Source of the DNA: Planctomycetota bacterium
GTDB taxonomy: Bacteria; Planctomycetota; UBA1135; GCA-002686595
DNA: 45,465 bases
Assembly: GCA_016872755.1 (NCBI GenBank)
Contig: VGZE01000011.1
Span: forward strand, 1-45,465
Direction of reading: 5' to 3'
Shown: piece after piece, positions 1-7,757 of the stretch
How positions within the stretch are numbered: the first letter of the stretch is position 1
Layout: every line of letters starts with the position of its first letter
Position numbers and translations under genes: made by a program
The notes under the pieces: model-generated
Told to the model about the DNA's origin: nothing
What the model saw: the letters and a program-made list of their open reading frames with translations, nothing else
Databases searched by the model: none

Positions 1-291
1 CGAACGCGCCTCGCGCGCGGCGGGCGGATCCTCGCCGGGCGCGCTGATGCGCGCGTGCTCGAGCACGGGATCGCACAACAGGCGCGCGGCGACGAATTCG
101 GCGTCCGCGCGCGACCACTCGGGAGACAGCAGGTAGCCGCGGCCGGCGCGCACGGACGCGGGCTCGCCGTAGCCGCTCTCGGTCAGCGCGGCCTGCACGC
201 TGGCGCCCTCGGCGTCGTCGCGCTCGGGGCGGCGGAAGACCTCGATGCGCCAGGCCTGCGGGCCGGCGGCGCTGGAAGCGGGCGCGCTCAT
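1..291 (-). CDS. purL: Phosphoribosylformylglycinamidine synthase, N-terminal PurS-like domain (partial)
   Basis: The 5' end of a gene that leaves the window at base 1; 97 codons are visible from ATG at 291. The product starts MSAPASSAAGPQAWRIEVFR and continues with a small alpha/beta domain of PurS type (a strand with IEVFRRP, a GYGEPASVR turn, a strand RGYLLS, then the helix DAEFVAARLLCDPVLEHARI). PurS is the small subunit of FGAM synthase, which converts FGAR, glutamine and ATP to FGAM in purine synthesis. Free-standing PurS is only about 80-85 residues, whereas this frame runs past 97 without a stop, so I infer a fusion to PurL. It is divergent from accA and has its own promoter. The PurL catalytic domain lies outside the window, so the fusion is not proven. 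Confidence 0.6.
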   Translation of the reverse strand, partial: MSAPASSAAGPQAWRIEVFRRPERDDAEGASVQAALTESGYGEPASVRAGRGYLLSPEWSRADAEFVAARLLCDPVLEHARISAPGEDPPAAREARS

Positions 292-297
292 CGCGTG

Positions 298-327
298 AGG
301 ATACGGCGCGTCGGCGCAGAGGCTCAA
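298..327 (-). promoter_or_regulatory. Candidate promoter of purL, leaderless type
   Basis: On the minus strand, TTGAGC (322-327) and TATCCT (298-303) are 18 bp apart. The -10 box ends only 6 nt before the ATG at 291, so transcription would start at or next to the start codon. The same TTG...TATCCT form recurs upstream of the atp operon, infC and rpmI. The rest of the 138-bp gap between purL and accA shows nothing else I can name. Confidence 0.5.
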
Positions 328-429
328 GCATGCGCCGGCTGCGCCGGCGCAAGCGGTTGCGCTCCCGACCCCGCGCGGGCACGATGCTCGGCCCCCCGGA
401 GGACCCGAGGGGGATCCCCGAGGCACGCA

Positions 430-1452
430 TTGGCCGAGAAGAAGAAGAGCTCCGAGAGCACCGCGCGCGAGGCCGGCGGCAAGGTCGCCAGCCTGCCGTT
501 CGAGCGTCCGATCCAGGAATACGAGGAGCGCATCTCGGCGCTCGAGACGCTGGCGCGCAACACCAAGCTCGACATCTCCGGCGAGATCAAGACGCTGCGC
601 GCGCTGATGGAGGAGAAGCTGCGCGAGACCTACGCGAAGCTGACGGCCTGGGAGCGCGTCACCGTCGCGCGCCATCCGAACCGCCCGATCACCTCCGATT
701 ACATCGCGACGCTGCTCGACGATTTCCACGAGCTGCACGGCGACCGCGCCTTCGGCGACGACCCGGCCATCGTGACCGGCTTCGCGACCATGGCGGGCCG
801 GCGCATGCTGATCGTCGGCAATCGCAAGGGCCGCACGACCAAGGAGCGGCTGCGCTGCAATTTCGGTTGCGCGCATCCGGAGGGCTATCGCAAGGCGCTG
901 CGCAAGATGAAGCTCGCCGAGAAGCTCGGCTTGCCGATCGTCAGCCTGATCAACACGCCCGGCGCCTATCCCGGCATCGGCGCCGAGGAGCGCGGCCAGG
1001 CCATGGCGATCGCCGAGAACATCCTGGCCATGGTCACGCTGCGCGTGCCGATCGTGGTCGTCGTGATCGGCGAGGGCGGCAGCGGCGGCGCGCTCGGCAT
1101 CGGCGTCGGCGACCGCGTGCTGATGCTCGAACACGCGTACTACTCGGTGATCAGCCCCGAGGGCTGCGCGGCGATCCTGTGGAAGGACGCCGAGAAGACG
1201 CCCGACGCCGCCGAGGCGCTCAAGCTGACCGCGCCGGACCTGCTGAGCCTGGGCATCATCGACCGCATCCTGCCCGAGCCGCTCGGCGGCGCCCATCGCG
1301 CGCCCGAGCAGGCGATGGCGACGGTCAAGCAGGGGATCCTGGCCGCGCTGGACGAGCTGGCCACGATCCCGATCGACCAGCTCGTGGCCGCGCGGGGCGA
1401 GAAGTACCGGCGCATCGGCGAGCTGCCCGGGCGCTTTCCGCGCCCGGACTGA
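430..1452 (+). CDS. accA: Acetyl-CoA carboxylase carboxyltransferase subunit alpha
   Basis: The alpha subunit of the carboxyltransferase half of acetyl-CoA carboxylase. With AccD it moves the carboxyl group from biotin-BCCP to acetyl-CoA, giving malonyl-CoA for fatty acid synthesis in the cytoplasm. The family is clear from PFERPIQEYEERISALE near the N-terminus, the ELHGDRAFGDD segment, the NTPGAYPGIGAEERGQA acyl-CoA/oxyanion region and GEGGSGGALGIGVGDRV. I chose the TTG at 430 (product MAEKKKSSES..., 340 aa, close to the usual 315-325). The frame is open further upstream, but that part is low-complexity and not AccA-like. The start is not backed by a well-placed Shine-Dalgarno, so it remains uncertain. 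accD is not in the window. Confidence 0.95.
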   Translation: MAEKKKSSESTAREAGGKVASLPFERPIQEYEERISALETLARNTKLDISGEIKTLRALMEEKLRETYAKLTAWERVTVARHPNRPITSDYIATLLDDFHELHGDRAFGDDPAIVTGFATMAGRRMLIVGNRKGRTTKERLRCNFGCAHPEGYRKALRKMKLAEKLGLPIVSLINTPGAYPGIGAEERGQAMAIAENILAMVTLRVPIVVVVIGEGGSGGALGIGVGDRVLMLEHAYYSVISPEGCAAILWKDAEKTPDAAEALKLTAPDLLSLGIIDRILPEPLGGAHRAPEQAMATVKQGILAALDELATIPIDQLVAARGEKYRRIGELPGRFPRPD

Positions 1453-1460
1453 ATCTTTTT
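1427..1460 (+). terminator. Candidate intrinsic terminator overlapping the end of accA
   Basis: A perfect 8-bp GC stem (CCGGGCGC at 1427-1434 and GCGCCCGG at 1440-1447, loop TTTCC) is followed after 8 nt by a T-run (TCTTTTT, 1454-1460). The stem lies in the last codons of accA and the stop codon falls between stem and T-run. The gap before the T-run is longer than in textbook terminators. Confidence 0.4.
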
Positions 1461-1516
1461 CCGAACGGCGCGGACCAACACCCGTGGGCTGTCCCGCGTA
1501 GCAGTCGGGGTCCGAA

Positions 1517-2317
1517 ATGCTAGCTTCGACCGCCAGCCGCCTGCCGCGTCGAATGGCCCCCGCCCCTCTTCCCCCGCACGAGCGCAACCACGAGCCCCTG
1601 CCCGACCCTGGTCCGGTGGAGCGGGGGCGCGCCGAGTCGTCGCCGGCCGGGAGTGGGGGCGCTGCCGCCGGAGCGGATCACGCGGCCGTGCGCCGCGCGC
1701 AGCAAGGGGACGCGCGTGCGTTCGAGGAACTCGTCCGCCGCCACGAGCGCGGCGCGCTGCGCGTCGCGCTGAACCTCGTCGGGCGCCGCGAGGACGCCGA
1801 GGACCTCGTGCAGGAGGCCTTCCTGCGCGTGTTCAAGAACCTCGAGCGCTTCGATTTCCAGTACGAATTCTCGACCTGGCTGTATCGAATCGTCACGAAC
1901 CAGGCGATCGATTGGCTGCGCCGCCGGCGGCCCGTGCACACGACCAGCGCGCGCGAGGAGGACGAGCCCGAGATCGAGCTGCCCGACCCAGGCGTGCCGG
2001 CCCCCTGGCAGGGCTTGGAACTGGGGGAGGAGGCGGTCAAGGTGCGCGCATGCCTGTCGGCCCTGGCGCCGCACTTCCAGGCCGTGCTGGTCTTGCGCGA
2101 GATGGAGGGTATGGCCTGCACCGAGATCGCCGACATCGTGGGCGCCACGCACGTGACCGTGCGCTGGCGGCTGCACCGCGGCCGCAAGCTGTTCCAGGAG
2201 GAATGGGAGCGCCGCGAGCGGCTCTCCGAGCAGGAACTCGGCCTGACCGAGCACCGCCGCTCGAACCCGGCGGCGGGCGAGCCCGCCGGCGGCCCCCCCG
2301 AGCCGGATCCCACCTGA
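1517..2317 (+). CDS. RNA polymerase ECF-type sigma factor
   Basis: A sigma-70 family, ECF-type sigma factor. Region 2 (about residues 55-140) has AFEELVRRHERGALRVA, then DAEDLVQEAFLRVFKNLERF and STWLYRIVTNQAIDWLRRRR, the core-binding and -10 recognition segments. Region 4 (about 180-225) has AVLVLREMEGMACTEIADI and a VTVRWRLHRGRKL recognition helix. The N-terminal 50 or so residues are Pro/Ala-rich and unlikely to be structured; ATG 1553 is an alternative start that removes 12 of them. The Pro/Gly-rich C-terminal tail is also outside the conserved fold. The next gene, 58 nt downstream, is a zinc-finger anti-sigma factor, so the pair is probably a cotranscribed envelope-signalling switch. Targets cannot be told from the window. 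Confidence 0.9.
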   Translation: MLASTASRLPRRMAPAPLPPHERNHEPLPDPGPVERGRAESSPAGSGGAAAGADHAAVRRAQQGDARAFEELVRRHERGALRVALNLVGRREDAEDLVQEAFLRVFKNLERFDFQYEFSTWLYRIVTNQAIDWLRRRRPVHTTSAREEDEPEIELPDPGVPAPWQGLELGEEAVKVRACLSALAPHFQAVLVLREMEGMACTEIADIVGATHVTVRWRLHRGRKLFQEEWERRERLSEQELGLTEHRRSNPAAGEPAGGPPEPDPT

Positions 2318-2375
2318 GCCGGCTGCCCAACGCACACCAACGAATCCCGCTTCTCCACGTACCTCTTCCCGCACC

Positions 2376-3047
2376 ATGGATGGCCATCCCGACTGCCTGC
2401 TGATCCAGAGCCAGCTGCAACTGCACGCCGGCGGCGACCTCACGCGCGAGGAGGGCGAACTCGTCGAGCGGCACCTGGCGCGCTGCACCGAGTGCGCCGA
2501 ACTGGCCGCCCGCGCGCGCCGCTCGCGCCAGCGCCTGGCCGAGGCCGCCTATCCTGCCTCCAGCGTCGCGACGAGCGCCTCGCTGTGGCCGCGCATCGCG
2601 GCGGGCCTGCAGCCGGTTGCTCCGACGGCGGAGCGCGCCGCGGATCCTGTCCCCGCGCCCGCGCGCGGCAAGTTGCTGCACTTCCCGCGCCTGGCCAAGA
2701 TCAGCGGCCTGGCCGCCGCGCTGTTGTGCGCCGGCTGGTGGCTGGCGCAGCGCGGCACCCCGGCCGAATTGCCGAACGCCGCTGCGGACGAGAACGTCGC
2801 GCTGGTGGATGCGCCGACGCCGCAGGCCGGCATCGAGTCGAGCGCTCCGGACGGCACTGCCGTCGCTGATCTGGGTTCGAGCGAGCCCGCTGCGGCGGCT
2901 CGCGGCGGCGGCCTGCGCCGCATGAGCGCCGACGAACTGCCATTCTCGGACTTCGCACAAGACCCGGCCGCGCTGCGTGTGCTGCCGGTGCGATTGGGTG
3001 CCGCGCCGTCCGGCGCCACACCTGCTTCCGTGCGCGAGCTGCGCTGA
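2376..3047 (+). CDS. Anti-sigma factor, zf-HC2 type, single-pass membrane protein
   Basis: A 223-aa protein with an N-terminal zinc-binding anti-sigma domain: a helical segment followed by HLARCTEC, the H-x3-C-x2-C motif of ZAS/zf-HC2 proteins. A predicted transmembrane helix (ISGLAAALLCAGWWLAQ, about residues 108-124) separates it from a roughly 95-aa Ala/Pro-rich outer region. This is the usual layout for a membrane anti-sigma that holds the sigma factor inside and senses a signal outside. It follows the sigma gene (stop 2317) directly and precedes a secreted PDZ protein. The outer region has no domain I recognise. A protease that would cleave it is not encoded nearby. Confidence 0.8.
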   Translation: MDGHPDCLLIQSQLQLHAGGDLTREEGELVERHLARCTECAELAARARRSRQRLAEAAYPASSVATSASLWPRIAAGLQPVAPTAERAADPVPAPARGKLLHFPRLAKISGLAAALLCAGWWLAQRGTPAELPNAAADENVALVDAPTPQAGIESSAPDGTAVADLGSSEPAAAARGGGLRRMSADELPFSDFAQDPAALRVLPVRLGAAPSGATPASVRELR

Positions 3048-3101
3048 CGCGCAGGATCCGCCATCCGTTTCCGACCGATCCAGGCCACTCCAGGAGGCCC
3101 C

Positions 3102-4292
3102 ATGCCGTCGAATTCGTCGACCGCGTCGCTGTGTCTTTCCTTGGTCCTTTGTGCCGCCGCGCTGCCGGCCCAGCAGGCGCGGCTGTTCCGCGTGACGCCC
3201 CAGGCGCCGCGCGCCGCTCCGCAGGCGCCGAGCGAGCCGTTCGATGCGCAGCACTGGCAGTCCGCCCTCGCGCAGTCGGACCTCGCGCTGCGCGAGCGCG
3301 CCTTCGCGGACCTGGCCGAGCTGGCCGGGCGCGACGCGGCCGCGCGTGAATGGGTGCGCGAGACGATGCGCGGCGACGGCGAGCTCGCGTGGACGTGCCG
3401 GTTGCTGATGCGCGAGCTCGACGGCGCCGGGAACAGGCGCAGCTTCGGATTCCAGCCCTTCGCCTTCGATCACGGCAACTTCGACCACGGCCTCTTCGAC
3501 CACGGCCCCTTCGCGACGCAGGACCAGCTCGCCGACCTGCACGAGCGCATGCAGCAGATGTTCGACGACCTGCGCGGTGGGCTCGCGCCGCTGCCCGGCG
3601 CGCCGGCGCAACCCACGCAACCCGCGCTGCCGGGTGTGCAGGGCTCGTCGCGTTCGGTGCGCATGGAGCAGGGCCCCGACGGCTGCAAGGTGACGGTCGA
3701 GGAAGAGATCGACGGCAAGCTCGAGAAGCGCAGCTACGAAGCGGCCAACCTGGAGGAGTTGCTCGAAGCGCACCCGGAACTGCGCGACAAGGTCGGCATC
3801 TCGATCACGACGCCGAATGCGCACGGCTCGCCCGGTCAGCTCGATCGCTGGTACCGGCCGCGAGCCGGGGCCGACGGCGGCTGGTTGGACAATTGGCCGC
3901 TGGTCGCGGGGAGCGATCAGGGCCCGCTGCGCACGGACATCCTCGGCGTGATCGTCGGCGCGGTTCCCGCGGCCCGCGCGAAGGAACTCGAGCTGCGCGA
4001 CGACGTCGGCCTGCTGGTGCAACGCGCCGAGCCCGGCACGATCGCCGGCGTGCTCGGCATCGGCGCGGGGGACGTGCTGGTCGAGATCAACGGCCGCGCG
4101 ATCCGCTCGCGCGACGACATCGGCGCCGCATTGCGCGAGCGCAAGCGCGGCGACGAAGTCGGCGTGACCTGGTACGACGCGCGTGGCCAGAAGCGCTCGC
4201 GCACCTGGCGCGAGGGCAGCGCGGAGCAGGACGGCGCGGATGCGCGCGGCGACGGTTCGCGGCCGCTGCGGGCGCCCCAACAGGACGTATAG
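3102..4292 (+). CDS. Secreted PDZ-domain protein of unknown function
   Basis: A 396-aa protein with a start supported by a strong Shine-Dalgarno (AGGAGG at 3092-3097, 4 nt from ATG). The N-terminus has a hydrophobic export signal ending near LPAQQA. The middle holds an all-helical stretch (residues about 45-105) and a small repeat in which FDHG occurs three times in succession (about residues 126-136, encoded near 3466-3510). A PDZ domain occupies about residues 278-375 (LGVIVGAVPA ... GVLGIGAGDVLVEINGRAI ... RGDEVGVTWYDARG). There is no protease triad, so it is not DegP/HtrA-like. Its position after a sigma/anti-sigma pair suggests a periplasmic role, perhaps binding unfolded C-termini, but that is inference. 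It ends at a convergent repeat array. Confidence 0.7.
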   Translation: MPSNSSTASLCLSLVLCAAALPAQQARLFRVTPQAPRAAPQAPSEPFDAQHWQSALAQSDLALRERAFADLAELAGRDAAAREWVRETMRGDGELAWTCRLLMRELDGAGNRRSFGFQPFAFDHGNFDHGLFDHGPFATQDQLADLHERMQQMFDDLRGGLAPLPGAPAQPTQPALPGVQGSSRSVRMEQGPDGCKVTVEEEIDGKLEKRSYEAANLEELLEAHPELRDKVGISITTPNAHGSPGQLDRWYRPRAGADGGWLDNWPLVAGSDQGPLRTDILGVIVGAVPAARAKELELRDDVGLLVQRAEPGTIAGVLGIGAGDVLVEINGRAIRSRDDIGAALRERKRGDEVGVTWYDARGQKRSRTWREGSAEQDGADARGDGSRPLRAPQQDV

Positions 4293-4298
4293 ATACCG

Positions 4299-4429
4299 GG
4301 TACCGAGCCCGCCTCGAATCCGGCGACTTGGCGTGTAGGTACCGAGCCCGCCTCGAATCCGGCGACTTGGCGTGATTCGAGACGGGCTCAGGTCTTGCCA
4401 ACTCGCCGGATTCGAGGCGGGCTCCGTAC
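4299..4429. repeat. Direct plus inverted repeat array at a convergent gene junction
   Basis: Two perfect 37-bp direct copies (4299-4335 and 4338-4374, period 39) begin GGTACCGAGCCCGCCTCGAA and end GGCGACTTGGCGTG. They are followed by two inverted copies: a short one (4374-4389, 15 of 16 bases matching the core GAGCCCGCCTCGAATC) and a long one (4397-4429, 31 of 33 matching). Long hairpins can form between either direct copy and either inverted copy. The array fills the gap between the stop codons of the PDZ gene and the convergent TPR gene, so it could act as a two-way terminator or a BIME-like repeat. Confidence 0.85.
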
Positions 4430-4431
4430 TA

Positions 4432-5412
4432 CTACCCGCGCAGGCCGGCTTCGCACTTGGTGCGCAGGTCGTAGGCGCCGCGCACGTCCGGGTGATCGTA
4501 CGGGTGCTCGGACAGCTTCAGGTACAGGTCGATGTCCGTGAGCGCCTCGGCGTGGCGCGACAGGTCGTACAGGCGCTTGGCCCGCAACCCGTACAGGTCG
4601 GCGCGCTGCGGCGCGAGTTCGATCGCGGCCGTCAGCTTCTCGACCGCCTGCTCGCGCGCATCGAGGCGCACCAGCGTCTCGGCCGCGAAGACCAGCGTGT
4701 CGACCGTCAGCAGGCGCGCCTCGCCGAGGCTCTTGCGGAAGCGCGTCTCGTCGGTCAACGAGATCTGCGGCCGGTCGAGCTGCTGCGCGTAGAAGGCGCG
4801 GTCGGCGTCCAGCGAGCGCAACAGCTCCTGGCTCTTGGCGTAGGCCTCCTTCCACTGCCCCAGGTACGCGCAGACGCGCTGCGCGCCGTTGAGCGCACTG
4901 CGGTCGGCGGGCTTGGTGCGCAGGATCTCCTCGAACTGCGCGCGCGCATCGGTCCATTGCGCGGTGGCCTGTGCGCGCAGCTCCTCGGCGCGCTTCTTCG
5001 GATCCTTGCCGCCGACGGCCTCGCGCTTGCCCGCGTCCAGATCGTTGGCCGCATCCTGTGAGAGCCGACCGAGGCGATCCAGCGAGTTGGCCAGGCCCAG
5101 TCGCGCTTCGTAACCGCCGTCTTCGAGCAGCGCGCGGAACTCGCGCTCGGCCGCGAAGAGGCTGTCGCGATCCTCGCGCCGCAAACGGCACCAGGCGACC
5201 AGCAGCCGCATCTTGAGATCCTCGGGCTCGAGCTCGAGCGCCTTGCGCGCCTGACCCTCGGCGCGGTCGATGTCGTCGTTCGCGTAGTGGTAGGCGGCCG
5301 ATTCCTTGTACAGCGATAGCTGCTTCTCGGGGTCGACGCGCGGGCCGTCGGACTGGCAGCCGGCCAGCAGGGCGGCGAGCAGAAGCGGAGCGGTGCGAAG
5401 AGACCGGTGCAT
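4432..5412 (-). CDS. TPR-repeat lipoprotein
   Basis: A 326-aa protein with a lipoprotein signal peptide (MHRSLRTAPLLLAALLAGC, lipobox LAGC at 16-19), so probably anchored in a membrane facing the periplasm. The mature part is helical, with TPR-like pairs: YHYANDDIDRAEGQARKALE at about 41-60, LLEDGGYEARLGLANSLDRLG, LNGAQRVCAYLGQWKEAYAK and ELAPQRADLYGLRAKRLYDL. TPR proteins scaffold protein complexes; no specific partner is evident. It runs opposite to the PDZ gene, with the repeat array between them. The start is an ATG 7 nt from a TAGAAT box. Confidence 0.75.
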   Translation of the reverse strand: MHRSLRTAPLLLAALLAGCQSDGPRVDPEKQLSLYKESAAYHYANDDIDRAEGQARKALELEPEDLKMRLLVAWCRLRREDRDSLFAAEREFRALLEDGGYEARLGLANSLDRLGRLSQDAANDLDAGKREAVGGKDPKKRAEELRAQATAQWTDARAQFEEILRTKPADRSALNGAQRVCAYLGQWKEAYAKSQELLRSLDADRAFYAQQLDRPQISLTDETRFRKSLGEARLLTVDTLVFAAETLVRLDAREQAVEKLTAAIELAPQRADLYGLRAKRLYDLSRHAEALTDIDLYLKLSEHPYDHPDVRGAYDLRTKCEAGLRG

Positions 5413-5419
5413 GCGGGGG

Positions 5420-5425
5420 ATTCTA
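5420..5425 (-). promoter_or_regulatory. Candidate -10 box of the TPR lipoprotein gene
   Basis: TAGAAT on the minus strand ends 7 nt upstream of the ATG at 5412, the spacing expected for a leaderless transcript. No convincing -35 box is visible. The same TAGAAT hexamer precedes ndk. Confidence 0.35.
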
Positions 5426-5473
5426 CGGGCTATGGGGGGGGACGGGAGGGTCCTACCCGCGGCGCGGCGCGAG

Positions 5474-6964
5474 TCACTCGCGTTCGCCGGCTGCGCCGTC
5501 GCCGGCGCGCGTGTCGAGCAGCCGCTTCAGTCGCTCCGCATCGACGCGCAGTTGCAGCGTCTTGCCGCCCGACAGGTGCACGAGGCCCGGCTTGGCGCCG
5601 CGCGGCTTGTGCACGTCCTTGGCGCGCGCGACGTGCACATCGGCCTTGCGGCTGCCGCGCAGCGGCGAAAAGTGCACGGCCAGGTGCGCGGCGTCGAGCA
5701 CGTCCTCGGGGTCGGCCTCCGCGCCCTTTTCGACGCGCAGCACGACGTGGCTGCCGGGCGAGTCGGCCGTGTGCAGCCAGACGTCGTTGCCGCGCGCGTG
5801 CTTGAGCGAGAGCGCGTCGTTGTCCGCGGCCGTGCGCCCGACCCAGATCTCGGTGCCGCGCGCGGAGCGGTAGACCTTGTACGGCAGCCGCGGCGCGACC
5901 GCGGCGAGCTTGCGCGGCGGCTGCTGCGGCGGCTCGAGCAGCCCGGCGGCCTGCGCCTCGCGCTCCAGCTCTTCCGGGTCCGCCGCGTCCACGCGCGCCA
6001 GCAGCCGCTCGAGCTCCGCGAGCGCGTGCGCGCCGCGCTGCTCGTCGGCGCCGAGCTCCTCGGCCGCGCGCAGCAGCTTGTGGTAGCGCTGGAAGATGCG
6101 CTCGACATTGGCGTGCGGCGAGAGCTTGGGATCGAGCTCGATCGCGCGCGTGCCCGCGCCGTCGGCGCTGAACCAGTCGGGGACCTCGACCCGCGCGGCG
6201 CCGCGCTCGACGCGCTCGAGCGCGGCCTTGAGCAGCTCGCCGTCCTCGCGCAGGCGCTCGGCGCCGGCGCAGGCCGTGCGCCGGACCGCGAGGCCGTTCA
6301 GGAATTGCCGTGTCTTCGCGCGCTTCTTCTCCAGTCGCTCGCGCAGTGCGTCGCGCAGGTCGGCCAGCCGCAGCTCCTGCTGCGCGAGTCCCAGCGTTCG
6401 CTCGATGCGCGCCGACAACGGCGCCTCGGTCGTCGGCGCTTCGGGCGCGGCTGCGAAGACCTCGGCCAGCGGCGGCCCCGGCTCGGCCGCTTCGCGCGCG
6501 GGCGGCGGGGGCTGGTAGCGCAGGCCGACCTGCACGCGCAGCGCCTTGGCGCCGACCGGCGGGTCGAGCGCCGCCAGGATGATGTCGTTCTCGTCGAGCA
6601 GCGCGAGCGTCGCGCGCCGACCGGTCAGTTCCAGCACCAGCGCGCGCGCGCGCCCTGCGCGCGTGCCGCGGAACTCGAGCCAGGCGATGCGGTCGCCGCG
6701 CAGCTGCGAGATGCGCGCCAGCGTCGCGCCGACCAGCTCCTGCTCGCAGGCGCGATAGAACGGCCCCAGCGGTCCCGCGTGCGGCGCCGCGCGCGCGCGC
6801 TGCACGTGCAGGCGCGCGCAGCGCGGATCCGCCGACAGCCGGACGAGCCGCACGCGCGCGCCGGGCTCGGACGGCTCGAGCACGAGCACGAGATCGCGCG
6901 GCGGGAGTCCTTCCAGCGCCTTCAACGCGCGGCCGGCGCAGAGCGTGGAGAGCTCCGCGACCAA
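5474..6964 (-). CDS. NFACT family protein, RqcH-like (ribosome-associated quality control)
   Basis: RqcH/Rqc2/NEMF-family protein. RqcH binds 50S subunits that carry stalled peptidyl-tRNA and recruits Ala-tRNA to add C-terminal alanine tails. The N-terminal NFACT-N domain includes the conserved Asp-Arg pair in LRGDRIAWLEF (residues 91-92 from this start), corresponding to the pair needed for tailing in B. subtilis RqcH. A charged helical region (about 200-345, with FQRYHKLLRAAEELGADEQR) should form the coiled coil. A C-terminal NFACT-R domain follows (about 360-490: RGTEIWVGRTAADNDALSLK, GNDVWLHTADSPGSHVVL, KPGLVHLSGGKTLQLRVD). The TTG at 6964 may be internal: the frame continues upstream with family-like residues (LTPPSLSARHVGE) to a CTG at 7003, 10 nt after ndk. 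At 496 aa it is short for the family (about 550-570). Confidence 0.85.
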   Translation of the reverse strand: MVAELSTLCAGRALKALEGLPPRDLVLVLEPSEPGARVRLVRLSADPRCARLHVQRARAAPHAGPLGPFYRACEQELVGATLARISQLRGDRIAWLEFRGTRAGRARALVLELTGRRATLALLDENDIILAALDPPVGAKALRVQVGLRYQPPPPAREAAEPGPPLAEVFAAAPEAPTTEAPLSARIERTLGLAQQELRLADLRDALRERLEKKRAKTRQFLNGLAVRRTACAGAERLREDGELLKAALERVERGAARVEVPDWFSADGAGTRAIELDPKLSPHANVERIFQRYHKLLRAAEELGADEQRGAHALAELERLLARVDAADPEELEREAQAAGLLEPPQQPPRKLAAVAPRLPYKVYRSARGTEIWVGRTAADNDALSLKHARGNDVWLHTADSPGSHVVLRVEKGAEADPEDVLDAAHLAVHFSPLRGSRKADVHVARAKDVHKPRGAKPGLVHLSGGKTLQLRVDAERLKRLLDTRAGDGAAGERE

Positions 6965-7013
6965 TTCGCCGACGTGGCGGGCGCTGAGGCTCGGCGGCGT
7001 CAGGACGGCCTCG

Positions 7014-7490
7014 CTACGACAGCTCTTCCTTCACGCTGTAGACCCAGCCCAGGTTGGCCGGCGTCCACGTGACCAGCTCGCCCGGAGCGGGGAAGAACAG
7101 CGCCAGCTCGCGCGCGGCGGCCTCGGGGCTGTCCGAGCCGTGCACGAGGTTGTTCGAGAAGGACATGCCGAAGTCGCCGCGGATCGTGCCGGGCTCGGCC
7201 TGCGCGGAGTTCGTCTTGCCCATCAGCTTGCGCACGACCTCGATCGCGCCCTTGCCCTCCAGCGCCAGCGCGACGACCGGGCCGGAGCCCATGTAGGCGA
7301 CGAGGTTCGGATAGAACGGGCGCTCGCGGTGCACCGCGTAGTGCTGCTCGAGCAGTCCGCGCTCGAATTGCCGCATCTTCAGCCCGATCACCTTGAGGCC
7401 CTTGTCCTCGAAGCGCGTCAGGATGCGACCCAGCAGTCCGCGTTGGACGGCGTCGGGCTTGAACAGGACCAGCGTGCGTTCCATGGCCAT
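7014..7490 (-). CDS. ndk: Nucleoside diphosphate kinase
   Basis: Transfers the gamma phosphate of ATP to other (d)NDPs through a phosphohistidine, balancing NTP pools. The 158-aa product has ERTLVLFKPDAVQRGLLG at the N-terminus, the HYAVHRERPFYPNLVAYMGS segment, TIRGDFGMSFSNNLVHGSDS with the catalytic histidine (His117 here), and AARELALFF. It is slightly longer than the usual 140-150. Two in-frame ATGs (7490, 7484) could start it. The gene directly precedes the RqcH-like gene on the same strand, so the two are probably cotranscribed. It is divergent from the ATP synthase operon. Confidence 0.97.
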   Translation of the reverse strand: MAMERTLVLFKPDAVQRGLLGRILTRFEDKGLKVIGLKMRQFERGLLEQHYAVHRERPFYPNLVAYMGSGPVVALALEGKGAIEVVRKLMGKTNSAQAEPGTIRGDFGMSFSNNLVHGSDSPEAAARELALFFPAPGELVTWTPANLGWVYSVKEELS

Positions 7491-7539
7491 GGAGGCGGTG
7501 TATCTCGTGGGGCGTGGGAGGGGGAGAAAAGGGGCGGAG

Positions 7540-7568
7540 ATTCTACGCGCTCGGGGCGCGGGCCGGAA
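7540..7568 (-). promoter_or_regulatory. Candidate ndk promoter
   Basis: On the minus strand, TTCCGG (7563-7568) and TAGAAT (7540-7545) are 17 bp apart. The -10 box is good and the -35 weak. The leader to the ndk ATG would be about 45 nt. Confidence 0.35.
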
Positions 7569-7603
7569 CGGCGGGCCGGCAACCGCTATTTGGCGCGTGA
7601 GTG

Positions 7604-7631
7604 TTGATTCGGGAGCCCGGATTCCTATCCT
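7604..7631 (+). promoter_or_regulatory. Candidate promoter of the ATP synthase operon
   Basis: TTGATT (7604-7609) and TATCCT (7626-7631) are 16 bp apart and precede the first small atp gene by about 125 nt. The -35 matches four of six bases of TTGACA. It lies about 60 bp from the divergent ndk promoter. Confidence 0.5.
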
Positions 7632-7757
7632 GTTGGCCCTCGAACGGCGTACGAGTGCCGCGGGTCCCACCGGGCCCGCCGGCGCGCGCGCACCCTTCGC
7701 ACAACTCGGACGGATCCGCACGCCTGCACGCAGGCGCGCGCGGCTTCCGATCGCGGC

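Noticed and set aside
2037-4280. A 747-codon minus-strand open frame opposite the sigma, anti-sigma and PDZ genes
   Set aside because: Same composition artefact; the plus-strand genes have clear motifs and ribosome sites.
4299-4429. tRNA or other RNA gene in the repeat array
   Set aside because: The folding comes from direct and inverted copies; no cloverleaf or T-loop sequence is present.
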